A stretch of DNA of 64,000 nt, from contig NZ_CP031716.1 of the NCBI RefSeq assembly GCF_001696605.3, forward strand, positions 3,658,001 through 3,722,000, read 5' to 3'. A program made the translations under genes and the position numbers. The stretch comes from Acinetobacter wuhouensis. GTDB lineage: Bacteria > Pseudomonadota > Gammaproteobacteria > Pseudomonadales > Moraxellaceae. The notes under the pieces were generated by a model, which worked only from the letters and a program-made list of their open reading frames with translations, ran no database searches and was not told the DNA's origin. This document shows, one piece after another, positions 55,756 through 64,000 of this stretch (the stretch's first letter is position 1; each line of letters starts with the position of its first letter).

Positions 55756-56376
55756 TTAATGGTGTGTTGATTTACGGTCTGTAGTTTCTGAACCAGAAAA
55801 ACGGCTCGCCCCAACAGCTTGATCAGGTGAATCAATACCTTCTTTCTTAAACATGACTTCAACCGTCTTGAACATAATTTTGAAGTCAAAAATGATAGTT
55901 TGCTTTTCTACATATTGCACATCTAAATCAAATTTTTCCTCCCAAGAAAGATTATTTCGACCACTGACTTGAGCTAACCCTGTCATTCCTGGTTTGACCT
56001 CATGACGGCGCATTTGTTGAGCTGTATAATGTTCAACAAATTCAGGAAGTTGAGGTCTAGGGCCAACAACACTCATATCACCTTTTAAAACATTAATAAG
56101 CTGTGGCATTTCGTCTAAACTAGTTGCACGTAATTTCTGCCCAAATGGAGTAATACGTTTTTCATCAGGCAAAGGCATTCCATTTTCATCTAAAGCATTA
56201 CGCATAGAACGAAATTTCATCATTTTAAATAATTTACCATGCCTACCTGGGCGCTCTTGATAAAAGAAAATTGGGGAGCCTAAGTTTTTACGGACTTTAT
56301 ATGCTACTAATAAAAAAATTGGGGATAGCAATAAAAGTGCTAATGAAGCAATAAAAATATCAACTAATCTTTTCAT
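55756..56376 (-). CDS. itrA: Initiating sugar-phosphate transferase ItrA
   Basis: A small polyprenyl-phosphate phosphoglycosyltransferase that loads the first sugar of the capsule unit onto undecaprenyl phosphate. It has 206 residues: one N-terminal membrane helix (VDIFIASLALLLLSPIFLLV), then the core with KFRSMR, TSLDEMPQL, GDMSVVGPRP and PGMTGLAQVSGR. It has the short form found in Acinetobacter K loci. The C-terminal tail is poorly conserved. The sugar it transfers cannot be told from the motifs alone. Confidence 0.93.
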   Translation of the reverse strand: MKRLVDIFIASLALLLLSPIFLLVAYKVRKNLGSPIFFYQERPGRHGKLFKMMKFRSMRNALDENGMPLPDEKRITPFGQKLRATSLDEMPQLINVLKGDMSVVGPRPQLPEFVEHYTAQQMRRHEVKPGMTGLAQVSGRNNLSWEEKFDLDVQYVEKQTIIFDFKIMFKTVEVMFKKEGIDSPDQAVGASRFSGSETTDRKSTHH

Positions 56377-56702
56377 TTAGATCTTTTAAACCCATAATTT
56401 CAAATAGCTTTGTATTAAGTTATCAATCATACCTAATTTCTCATAAACTATTTTATATTTATAACTGACCAAATCCATAAAATATACTTATAATGGACAG
56501 GCTATAAAATAACATATTTTTCCTACCTAATCTTGCTGATGATGTTGTGATATTACCCCTATTAATACATATTAATTTCGATTTTTATCATGAGTATACA
56601 ATTTAAAAAATAACTCGTACACAATAAATCAGAAACTTACCCAACAAACAATCTTGTAAATAGAAATTTATTTCATCTGTATAAAAATATACAGTTACAA
56701 TT
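56377..56702. other. AT-rich gap, no gene recognised
   Basis: 326 bases between the variable capsule genes and itrA. A 30-codon minus-strand frame (56386-56478) is the longest thing seen and has no support. The gap could contain a promoter for itrA-galU-ugd-pgi-galE, or be the scar of a lost gene. Confidence 0.5.
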
Positions 56703-57731
56703 TCAAACCTTCCAAAAATTATGTTCACTACCTAAGAAAAGATCCTCAATCCAACCATCTATTGAACATCGTTCATAACATTCTAAATCAATTGGTTCAT
56801 ACTTTTTTGAAAAAAAATTGATATCCAACTCTAGATTATTCCGATCAATTAAATAGATATTATTGGGATTATAAAAAGGATATTTCACAATATTACTATT
56901 TGTTGTGATTAATTTCTTCCCAGCTCCTAAAGTCTCAAAAGTTCTCATGGTAAGTCCTGATTGACCAGGATGGCTAATATCTAACACTACATCTGACTTA
57001 TCATAGAATTGAACTATTTCAGCTGATGTCAAACTTTTAAAACTTAATTTTTTAAAAGCAAAACTTTTAAATGTTGGATCAAAAAATTTTTTAAAAAAAT
57101 AAACTAATTTACCTTGCATAAAATAATAATTATAAGCAATTAAATTGTGATTTTTGCACCAATCCTTGATGTTACTGCTGATAATGTACCTATCAGAATG
57201 AGCAGTTCCTAGAAATAGTAAATCTATTTCTTTTTTGCAGCCATTCTCATAAATTTCTCGGTATTTATCAGTAAAATAAAGTGGTCTAAAACCAATACCA
57301 TACTTTTCAGCATCCTGAAGATCAAAAGTGAACTTCGTATCAAAATAATTTATGATTTCCAAGCCATTACTATGGTTACCAAAACTATCCCAAGTATAAA
57401 AAATTCGTTTACAATTCGGTTGTAATTTAATAAATTCTTCTAAAAAAAATTTAGTAACAACTTCACCACGGTTTACCAATAAAAAGTCGAATCTTTCATT
57501 TTTTATCTCTTTTAATATTTTTTTATAATATTTGTTTATTTTTTTCTCTAATAAATTTTTCCGAAGTCGAATTAATCCCTTTGTAAAGTTATTATTTGCA
57601 GGCCGTTCATCAAAATAAGTGACCAGAGCACCATGTTTTTCTAGCTGCTTAACAATATCTTTTTCTAAATTAAATGTTTGTACACTAAAAAAAAGTACTT
57701 TTTTACCTTTCAGATGCTCTAGCTTATTCAT
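56703..57731 (-). CDS. Putative glycosyltransferase, CgeB-like
   Basis: A 342-residue protein that resembles the CgeB/YkvP-like group of GT-B transferases. FDFLLVNRGEVVTKFFLEE lies in the first domain, and the second contains DVVLDISHPGQSGLTMRTFE and TLGAGKKLITTN, the usual acidic donor-binding region of such enzymes. It is lysine-, asparagine- and phenylalanine-rich and strongly AT-biased. It lies 1 base downstream of the epimerase gene. Donor and acceptor sugars are unknown. Confidence 0.7.
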   Translation of the reverse strand: MNKLEHLKGKKVLFFSVQTFNLEKDIVKQLEKHGALVTYFDERPANNNFTKGLIRLRKNLLEKKINKYYKKILKEIKNERFDFLLVNRGEVVTKFFLEEFIKLQPNCKRIFYTWDSFGNHSNGLEIINYFDTKFTFDLQDAEKYGIGFRPLYFTDKYREIYENGCKKEIDLLFLGTAHSDRYIISSNIKDWCKNHNLIAYNYYFMQGKLVYFFKKFFDPTFKSFAFKKLSFKSLTSAEIVQFYDKSDVVLDISHPGQSGLTMRTFETLGAGKKLITTNSNIVKYPFYNPNNIYLIDRNNLELDINFFSKKYEPIDLECYERCSIDGWIEDLFLGSEHNFWKV

Positions 57732-57732
57732 A

Positions 57733-58869
57733 TTACTTGTACAGCCCTTTTGCCTTCATTTCATCAATTGATTTTTGATATTTATCTTCCTGAACTTCTT
57801 GAGTATTTACCCATTCAGCAAAATTCTTTAAACCAGCTTCAAATGAAACTTTTGGACTAAAACCAAGTAGCTTATTAATCTTCGTTAAATCAGCATAATT
57901 ATGACGAATATCACCTAAACGATAGTTACCAGATACATGAATTGAAACCTCAACTCCATAGTTTTTAACGAGTTCGTTTGCGACTGTGAGCACATTGGTT
58001 GCAACACCAGTGCCAACATTAAAAACTTGGTTATTAGCTTCTTCTTTTTCTAAACCTAAAATTGTTGCATCTACTACATCATCAATATATACAAAATCAC
58101 GACTTTCTAAACCATCTTCAAAAATATTGATATTATTACCATTTTTAATTTGAGTTGAGAAAATTGATAAAATCCCTGTGTACGGGTTTTTTAATGATTG
58201 GCCAGGTCCATAGACATTTTGATATCTAAAAGCAACCCCCGCAATCCCTACTGTAGGGCACACCGTTAAGACCATTTGTTCTTGATTTTGCTTAGTAATA
58301 CCGTAAACCGATGAAGGATGAATTTTTGATTCTTCATCTGTACCAACCAAAGTCAATGCAGAAGAGTTTGGATATTTAACCTCAAAATCACTTTGATCCA
58401 TATGAACAGAATCACGTTGTGTAGGGTATACTGCACCTAACTCTTTGCTAATGTATTTTCCCTCACCATAAATTGAACGAGATGAAGCAACAACCACTTT
58501 TTTTATATTATATGAACCATTAACAAGCAAATTTAACATTAACGCTGTTCCATTGATGTTCACATCTACATATTTTTCAACTTCGTACATTGACTGACCA
58601 GTGCCAGTTTCCGCAGCATAGTGGACAATAGCATCTTGACCTTTCAGCGCTTCTTCCCAATCTGCTTTACTTGTCACTGTACCATGGATAAATTTCACTT
58701 TATCTTTGATACTTAAATATAGTGGAGACGTTTCAATCGGATTTTCACCATGAATTTGAGGAGATAGGTTATCCAGTACTGTAACAGTATAACCTTTTTC
58801 AATTAACTTTAAAGCCAAATTAGAACCTATGAACCCAGCTCCACCAGTAACTAATACATTTTTTACCAT
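57733..58869 (-). CDS. NAD-dependent sugar-nucleotide epimerase, dTDP-L-rhamnose 4-epimerase-like
   Basis: An extended short-chain dehydrogenase of 378 residues. The NAD motif is VTGGAGFIGSNLALKLI, ASSRSIYGEGKY holds the serine region and SSVYGITKQNQEQM the catalytic Tyr and Lys. The longer-than-usual central segment and the SSRSIYGEGKY motif recall dTDP-L-rhamnose 4-epimerases, which make dTDP-6-deoxy-L-talose. The rml genes at the end of the locus supply the necessary substrate. AGGT lies 8 bases before the ATG at 58869; the frame is open to 58950 but the start there is rejected. The specificity is inferred. Confidence 0.75.
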   Translation of the reverse strand: MVKNVLVTGGAGFIGSNLALKLIEKGYTVTVLDNLSPQIHGENPIETSPLYLSIKDKVKFIHGTVTSKADWEEALKGQDAIVHYAAETGTGQSMYEVEKYVDVNINGTALMLNLLVNGSYNIKKVVVASSRSIYGEGKYISKELGAVYPTQRDSVHMDQSDFEVKYPNSSALTLVGTDEESKIHPSSVYGITKQNQEQMVLTVCPTVGIAGVAFRYQNVYGPGQSLKNPYTGILSIFSTQIKNGNNINIFEDGLESRDFVYIDDVVDATILGLEKEEANNQVFNVGTGVATNVLTVANELVKNYGVEVSIHVSGNYRLGDIRHNYADLTKINKLLGFSPKVSFEAGLKNFAEWVNTQEVQEDKYQKSIDEMKAKGLYK

Positions 58870-58933
58870 GATAATACCTGTCCTATATACAACAAATTTC
58901 AAATATCCAAAATAAACAAAATTTTTAATAAAA

Positions 58934-59722
58934 TTACTTTTTATTACCAAAAATCCGTCTTACATATCTTAATGGATATTTAAAGTACTCAAAAAAACAA
59001 GAAGAAAGAAAAAATAAAAAAGAAATTTTTTTATTTTTCAATAAAACAATATTTGATTCAACATAACCTTTATGCATTTTATTAATACTGGAGGACAAAC
59101 CACTAAAACCAATCGCAGGTTTATAACCATGAGCAAGGAACTCATTAATCATATAAAACCCCCTCTCATCCATATTCATCATCCAACATAAATAATCTTC
59201 ACAATAGCTTATTTTTTCATCGAAAAGTATAAATTTTGACTTTTTAACCATTACTGTAGGAGTAGCAATAAACTGTTTGTAAATAAAATTAATTTTACTA
59301 ATATGCTTTATTGAAAATGATGAAATTTTTTTAAATTCAGATAACGGTAAAGCTTGATACATATGAAAAGAAAAATCTAACCCCATACCTTGCATTAAAT
59401 TAAGTTGAATTTCTAGTTTTTGAGGATGCCACACATCATCAGAATCTAAAAAAGCAATATATTCGCAATTAGATAACTTAACCCCTATATTTCTTGCATG
59501 TGAGACGCCTGAATTATTATTTAACTTAATAAGATTTATCCTTAATTGTTCAAATTTTTTTAATTCACATATTTTTTTCAAATATAAATCATCACAGCCA
59601 TCTATAACAATAATAATATCTGAGGGTTGCAATGTTTGATTCACAACAGAGTCGAGGGTGTTCTCTATTGTTTTTTCAGCTTTAAAAAAAGGAATTACAA
59701 CAGAAATGCTTTTATTAATCAT
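58934..59722 (-). CDS. GT2-family glycosyltransferase
   Basis: A cytoplasmic or membrane-associated GT-A enzyme of 262 residues. The nucleotide-binding start is ISVVIPFFKAEKTIENTLDS and the metal-binding motif is YIAFLDSDDVWHP (about 90-102). Acceptor-side residues include YCEDYLCWMMNM. It probably adds a sugar of the capsule repeat unit. The N-terminus uses the second of two near ATGs; the first (59728) is equally possible. Sugar specificity unknown. Confidence 0.85.
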   Translation of the reverse strand: MINKSISVVIPFFKAEKTIENTLDSVVNQTLQPSDIIIVIDGCDDLYLKKICELKKFEQLRINLIKLNNNSGVSHARNIGVKLSNCEYIAFLDSDDVWHPQKLEIQLNLMQGMGLDFSFHMYQALPLSEFKKISSFSIKHISKINFIYKQFIATPTVMVKKSKFILFDEKISYCEDYLCWMMNMDERGFYMINEFLAHGYKPAIGFSGLSSSINKMHKGYVESNIVLLKNKKISFLFFLSSCFFEYFKYPLRYVRRIFGNKK

Positions 59723-59728
59723 AACCAA

Positions 59729-60916
59729 TTACTTCCGACCTTTAATTCCAGAAAATATATAAAACAAAGAGAGAAAGGGAATAAGGTTCGCAATACCCTT
59801 AATATTTAAAATAAAAAAAACAAATAAAAAACCTATTTTTTCAATCCACCCTATATATTCATTTTTTATTTTTAAAATCATATAACAATGAATAAAGCAA
59901 AAAACGAATAGACCGAATAACCCTACTGAATATATAATCCTAAAATAGCCTACATCAGTATCCATATAATAACCATTATCGGTTCGTAATAAAACATCAC
60001 CATATAATAATGTTCTGATTCCACTAGGAATAACTTGCCACATATCCATTAATTCACCAGCCGAATTTGAAGCTTGTGAATCCTTATAATTAAATAAAAA
60101 ATCGAATCCAAAATTTAATAAATCAGTAAACCTTTCACTATTAGGTATAAAGATCAAACTAACTGCAATGACTGGAACAATTAAGAAAAAATATTTGATA
60201 GTTTTAATTAAAAGATTGAAATTAAGTAAAATTAAAAAAATAGAAATTAGTATACCAATAATTGTTGTTCTAGAGCTCATTATACCAATAGATGCAATAA
60301 TAATAAATGAGAATAAAAGTAACATCAATTTTACCTTATTCTTCTCTTTTTTAAGCAATGCAGCAATTAGAATCAAAGTAAAAGAATTAACTATACCTGA
60401 ACCAAAAAAAGCAGCGCCCAAGCCAACCAATCGAACTTCATTTAAATTTATGATTTTAGTATCAACATCTGACCTAGAAAAAATACTAAAAACTAAATCA
60501 AATAAAGATGGCACCATATAACATATAAAAGAAATTAAAAGTTGAAAAACAACTACATAAACAAAATTTTGAATTAAATCATCATCATTAGTAGTCTTAT
60601 CTAACAAAACCACCACAAAGAGTGCTGAAAAATAACTAAATAAACTATATAGAATTATCTCCTTTAAAAAATAAAAATCAACAATCTGATTCATCATCAT
60701 AGAAATTAATAAAATAAAAAATAAAATAAGTATCAAAAACAAAAAACTAAATGAGTATTTTTTTAATTTAAGATTATTTGTTATTAAATTCTGAAAAAAG
60801 TATAAAAAACCAGCTCCGCCTGTAAGAAATAACAGACTATAAGGTGGTAAAGCCATTTTCAAATTAAATATTGTGATAAAAAAACAAAAAGGTACTATGA
60901 AGTATTTTATTATCAT
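59729..60916 (-). CDS. wzy: Capsule repeat-unit polymerase Wzy
   Basis: A polytopic inner-membrane protein of 395 residues with ten or more hydrophobic segments and one larger periplasmic loop (about 255-310, containing NSAGELMDMWQVIPSGIRT and the DNGYYMDTDVGYFRIIY segment). That architecture, little sequence conservation, and location between the transferases and wzx identify the polymerase that joins lipid-linked repeat units in the periplasm. GGGAAA lies before the ATG at 60916. It is unlike other Wzy proteins at the motif level, as expected. Confidence 0.82.
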   Translation of the reverse strand: MIIKYFIVPFCFFITIFNLKMALPPYSLLFLTGGAGFLYFFQNLITNNLKLKKYSFSFLFLILILFFILLISMMMNQIVDFYFLKEIILYSLFSYFSALFVVVLLDKTTNDDDLIQNFVYVVVFQLLISFICYMVPSLFDLVFSIFSRSDVDTKIINLNEVRLVGLGAAFFGSGIVNSFTLILIAALLKKEKNKVKLMLLLFSFIIIASIGIMSSRTTIIGILISIFLILLNFNLLIKTIKYFFLIVPVIAVSLIFIPNSERFTDLLNFGFDFLFNYKDSQASNSAGELMDMWQVIPSGIRTLLYGDVLLRTDNGYYMDTDVGYFRIIYSVGLFGLFVFCFIHCYMILKIKNEYIGWIEKIGFLFVFFILNIKGIANLIPFLSLFYIFSGIKGRK

Positions 60917-60981
60917 ACTAATTTCCCATACCACAATTTTTGATAATGTATAGAACTATATAACTGTTTCATATCAGAACC

Positions 60982-61932
60982 TTACCCAACTTGATATTTA
61001 GAATTTAAAAGTTTCGTTACCAAGTTTGGGGAAAAATATAATATGAAGCCTATTATTTTAATTTTAACATTCTTTACAGGAAGTTTCCTAATTATCATTT
61101 TTATTTCTTCTTTATTTTTTGCTCCTTTATACATAGCAACACCTCTTACTAAAATTGCATAAATCATTTCATTAAATCTATAGTGATATAGCTCATTGAT
61201 TTTATTCTCTTCTAAAAACTCAATAAGGTTCTTTACAACACAAAGAACACCTTTATACTTCTCTTCAGAGAATTGACTACGAATAGCAGAACCATCTCTC
61301 AATCGATAATAATAAAAATACAAATTTACTGCACTTACTTTATTAGCGTGAAAAAGCACTCTAAACAGCCAATCAAAATCTTCAGCAATAGCAACTTTTT
61401 TTAAAAAAAACAATTCATTAGTAACTAAAAATTTTTTATTATAAATACCTTTCCAAACAGAAGGAGTTATATCTTTCAAAAAATTATTATATAATATATC
61501 AACACCATTACAATTAATATATTCTTGTATTTCACTATTATTTTTTTCCAGTTTATCCTCTCCACGAAAACTAACAAAGTTTCCAATTACAACATCAGAA
61601 TTATTTTTTTCTGATATTTCTAATACTTCCATTAAGTTCTTATAATTAACATAATCATCTCCATCAATAAACATAATATATTTCCCTTGAGATAATTCTA
61701 TCCCCAAGTTTCTCACATTAGAAATCCCAGAATTTGCTTGAGTAATAACTCTTACATTCAAATCACTCATGTCAATTTTATTGTGAATTTCAGCTAAACT
61801 ATCATCAATAGATCCATCATTAATCAATATTAACTCAACATCATTCGTTATATTTAAAGAGCTCAAACACTCTGCTATATAATTTTCAATATTATATACC
61901 GAAACAACTATAGATAATCTAATTTCATTCAT
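60982..61932 (-). CDS. GT2-family glycosyltransferase
   Basis: A 316-residue GT-A transferase. RLSIVVSVYNIENYIAECLSS opens the fold, LILINDGSIDDSL is the first acidic motif, and KYIMFIDGDDYVNYKNL the DxD metal site (about 88-104). AIAEDFDWLFRV carries the ED catalytic-base region. The C-terminus is a helical, basic membrane-associating tail. It overlaps the wzx stop by 8 bases. Together with the other two transferases and itrA it suggests a repeat unit of about three to four sugars. Confidence 0.87.
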   Translation of the reverse strand: MNEIRLSIVVSVYNIENYIAECLSSLNITNDVELILINDGSIDDSLAEIHNKIDMSDLNVRVITQANSGISNVRNLGIELSQGKYIMFIDGDDYVNYKNLMEVLEISEKNNSDVVIGNFVSFRGEDKLEKNNSEIQEYINCNGVDILYNNFLKDITPSVWKGIYNKKFLVTNELFFLKKVAIAEDFDWLFRVLFHANKVSAVNLYFYYYRLRDGSAIRSQFSEEKYKGVLCVVKNLIEFLEENKINELYHYRFNEMIYAILVRGVAMYKGAKNKEEIKMIIRKLPVKNVKIKIIGFILYFSPNLVTKLLNSKYQVG

Positions 61933-63232
61933 ATTTACGACCCAATATTGAAAATTTCAATAATTTTACTAACTTCAAATCTTTATAAAATAAGTTAAAA
62001 ATAATATTAGATAAAAACTCCGTAATTAATGATGAAAATGCCGCTCCTATCATCCCATATTTTCTTACTAAAAAATAACAAAGTATCAAGTTTATTAAAC
62101 ATGTGATAAACATTTTTTTTGCTAAAAAATTAAACCCTGAAAACTTTATAATTAATCTATAAAAATAAAAACCGATTATAGAAAAAAAATAGGATATTAA
62201 AAGTATTTTAAAAACTAATATACTTTCCGAATATGCATCACCATATAAAAAATCTACAACTCTCCCCCCAATAAAAAACAAAGAAACAACTATAAGCAAA
62301 GTAAATAAAATCAACCATCTTAAAATAAATGAAGCTTCTTTTAAGTACGATTCCTCGCTTTTAGTTTCATAAATTTTTGGAAGAAATGACAGTATAAATG
62401 TTGTAGGTAAAAAATACCAAGAACCTGCTAGCATAACCGCTATAGAGTATTTACCAACACTTTCCATATCCTCATACTTTGCCAAAAAAAAATTAGCAGA
62501 CTGCAAATATATATTAACTGATAATATTGATATTGTTAAAGGAAATCCGACTATATAAATATATCTTGTATATCTAAAAAAATTCTGAAAACTATTTTTT
62601 TTGCTATGTAATATTTTATATTTATGAAAAATTAACAATCTTAAGAAATACGGAACAATTGTTAAAATAATAATCGGGATTGCAAAAAAAACCACGGGAA
62701 GCTTATATAATATTATAAAGTATCTAACAAAAAGACTTAAAACCAAACCGATAATATTTGAAAAAACATTAAGTTTAGATCTCAAAACTGCATCCAAATG
62801 TATTGCCCTTACATCTGCACTTAAAAACAACATTGAAATACAAACTGAAGTAAATAAAATAAATTCCTCGATTTGAGTTTCAAAAAAATAATAAAATAAA
62901 ATGATAAAACTTATAAATACATACAGTTTAACAATTATAAATATAGAATTTTTTAATAAAAGGTTACTCTTTGTATTCCCCTTACTGGCATGTTTAAAGT
63001 AAATTTGATCTAAACCCATTTGTGCAATGGCCTTTACCACCAAAAAAATAGATGTTGCTAAGGCAATATATCCATATATTTTAGGTCCCATATATTTTGC
63101 CATAGCAGAAATTACAAATATCAAGCCAAATAAAGAAATGCTTTTTTCGGCAATCATCCATATAGAATTTTTAAATCTAGGATCTAACAGTACTTTATTT
63201 AGAATAGTATTCAATCTATCCATTACACTCAT
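61925..63232 (-). CDS. wzx: Capsule repeat-unit flippase Wzx
   Basis: A polysaccharide transporter of the MOP superfamily, 435 residues and about 12 membrane helices, which moves undecaprenyl-linked repeat units across the inner membrane. FGLIFVISAMAKYMGPKIYGYIA is at about 35-57 (helix 1 and the conserved GxxxYG turn), and the final helices carry GMIGAAFSSLITEFLSNI. It lies between rmlC and the GT2 gene. The helix count and family assignment are from the hydrophobic pattern. Confidence 0.88.
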   Translation of the reverse strand: MSVMDRLNTILNKVLLDPRFKNSIWMIAEKSISLFGLIFVISAMAKYMGPKIYGYIALATSIFLVVKAIAQMGLDQIYFKHASKGNTKSNLLLKNSIFIIVKLYVFISFIILFYYFFETQIEEFILFTSVCISMLFLSADVRAIHLDAVLRSKLNVFSNIIGLVLSLFVRYFIILYKLPVVFFAIPIIILTIVPYFLRLLIFHKYKILHSKKNSFQNFFRYTRYIYIVGFPLTISILSVNIYLQSANFFLAKYEDMESVGKYSIAVMLAGSWYFLPTTFILSFLPKIYETKSEESYLKEASFILRWLILFTLLIVVSLFFIGGRVVDFLYGDAYSESILVFKILLISYFFSIIGFYFYRLIIKFSGFNFLAKKMFITCLINLILCYFLVRKYGMIGAAFSSLITEFLSNIIFNLFYKDLKLVKLLKFSILGRKYE

Positions 63233-63242
63233 AATAAATCAA

Positions 63243-63791
63243 CTATTTTAATTTTTCCGCTTTTTTATCTTTATCGGATATAAATATATTACTTAAGTCA
63301 TGAATAGGCCATTTAATCTTTAAATTTTCATCATTCCAAACAATTGCACCTTCACTATTTTTATTGTAGTAATTGGTCGCTTTATATAAAAACTGCGTAT
63401 TATCTTCCAATGCAATAAATCCATGAGCAAACCCTTCTGGAATCCAAAATTGTCTGTGATTTTCAGCAGACAACTCAACCCCAACCCATTGCCCATAAGT
63501 TTGGGAATTTTCTCGAATATCGACCGCAACATCCCAAACCCGCCCTTGCACTACACGAACTAATTTTCCTTGTGCAAAAGGAGCTCTTTGAAAATGCAAT
63601 CCTCTCAAAACCCCTTTTTGGGATAAAGAGTGATTATCTTGAACAAATTGTGGAATATCCAAACCCCGTTCCTTAAGCGCATTTTCAAAGGCTTTTTGAT
63701 TAAAACTTTCCATAAACCAGCCACGATCATCGCCAAAAACTTTCGGTTCAATAATTAACAATCCTGGAATTTTTGTTTCAATAACATTCAT
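63243..63791 (-). CDS. rmlC: dTDP-4-dehydrorhamnose 3,5-epimerase
   Basis: A cupin-fold enzyme of the dTDP-L-rhamnose pathway. It has 182 residues. FVQDNHSLSQKGVLRGLHFQ (about 47-66) carries the catalytic His in LRGLHFQ, followed by QGKLVRVVQGRVWDVAVDIR and WIPEGFAHGFIALED, all standard. It is 10 bases upstream of wzx and follows rmlA. rmlB and rmlD must lie outside the window if the pathway is complete. Confidence 0.95.
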   Translation of the reverse strand: MNVIETKIPGLLIIEPKVFGDDRGWFMESFNQKAFENALKERGLDIPQFVQDNHSLSQKGVLRGLHFQRAPFAQGKLVRVVQGRVWDVAVDIRENSQTYGQWVGVELSAENHRQFWIPEGFAHGFIALEDNTQFLYKATNYYNKNSEGAIVWNDENLKIKWPIHDLSNIFISDKDKKAEKLK

Positions 63792-63842
63792 TCTTCATTC
63801 TCTTTATACAACTAACTTATCAACAGAAAATTAAAAGCAATA

Positions 63843-64000
63843 TTATGCTTTTGATTTTTTCTCATATTCAGCGTGCAATTTTAATAAGTATTGACCATAA
63901 CCTGTTTTCTTAAAGAAGTTTGCACGACTGAATAATTGATCAACATTTATCCAACCATTATTGAATGCAATTTCTTCCAAACATGCAATTTTTAAACCTT
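63843..64000 (-). CDS. rmlA: Glucose-1-phosphate thymidylyltransferase, C-terminal part
   Basis: Only the last 52 codons are in the window. They read ACLEEIAFNNGWI, then ANFFKKTGYGQYLLKL and end KKSKA, which is the characteristic C-terminus of RmlA, the first enzyme of dTDP-L-rhamnose synthesis. The gene continues beyond 64000. The ORF ends 51 bases before rmlC. Confidence 0.9.
   Translation of the reverse strand, partial: GLKIACLEEIAFNNGWINVDQLFSRANFFKKTGYGQYLLKLHAEYEKKSKA

Noticed and set aside
56386..56478. A 30-codon minus-strand frame in the gap upstream of itrA
   Set aside because: It is short, has no ribosome site and no recognisable motif; an in-frame stop lies just upstream. It is probably chance in AT-rich DNA.

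Overview
The window is a chromosomal segment of an Acinetobacter species. This rests on the ADC-type class C beta-lactamase, the mad/mdc malonate operon with its GntR regulator, two Omp33-36-like porins, and a K-locus end in the typical Acinetobacter order (pgm, galE/gne1, pgi, ugd, galU, itrA). The DNA is AT-rich throughout and more so in the capsule genes. I saw no insertion sequence, prophage, integron or CRISPR array. No wholly new defence system is evident; the least explained parts are listed as findings.

Region 1-22 kb is mostly core genome: a cephalosporinase, a DszC-like flavoprotein, acetyl-CoA synthetase, a DUF805 membrane protein, an MscS channel, rsmE-waaA, an arsR-old yellow enzyme pair, prfB with its programmed +1 frameshift, two tandem porins, an orphan DUF3883 nuclease-like gene, guaA, a DoxX and a DedA protein, a ParA-lipoprotein pair, SirB, BolA and three tandem tRNA-Gly(GCC) genes. 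Several intergenic gaps here carry short palindromic repeats of a common design.

Region 22-31.6 kb is a complete malonate module. mdcY (repressor) is divergent from madL-madM (transport) and mdcA-C-D-E-G-B-H (biotin-independent malonate decarboxylase plus the enzymes that make and load its 2'-(5''-phosphoribosyl)-3'-dephospho-CoA group), and nhaA (Na+/H+ antiporter) follows. Three operator-like sites sit in the divergent promoter.

Region 32-40 kb is the lower nicotinate pathway. nicC-D-E-F-T-P read left, divergent from nicX-nicR, which is the Pseudomonas putida operon layout. Together they take 6-hydroxynicotinate through 2,5-dihydroxypyridine, N-formylmaleamate, maleamate and maleate to fumarate. 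The nicotinate hydroxylase genes nicAB are not in the window. Two 20-bp near-palindromes in the nicC-nicX gap are probable NicR operators.

Region 40-49 kb encodes a Bap-like adhesin of about 1281 residues with Ig-like repeats of 85 residues, and a dedicated type I secretion system (TolC-like, ABC transporter with a degenerate C39 domain, HlyD-like adaptor) whose three genes overlap by 4 bases.

Region 49-64 kb is one end of a capsule (K) locus: pgm on the plus strand, then on the minus strand sugar-nucleotide genes (galE, pgi, ugd, galU), the initiating transferase itrA, and a strongly AT-rich variable part (glycosyltransferases, a dTDP-sugar-type epimerase, Wzy, Wzx), ending in rmlC and a truncated rmlA. 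The ugd product lacks the canonical catalytic cysteine.
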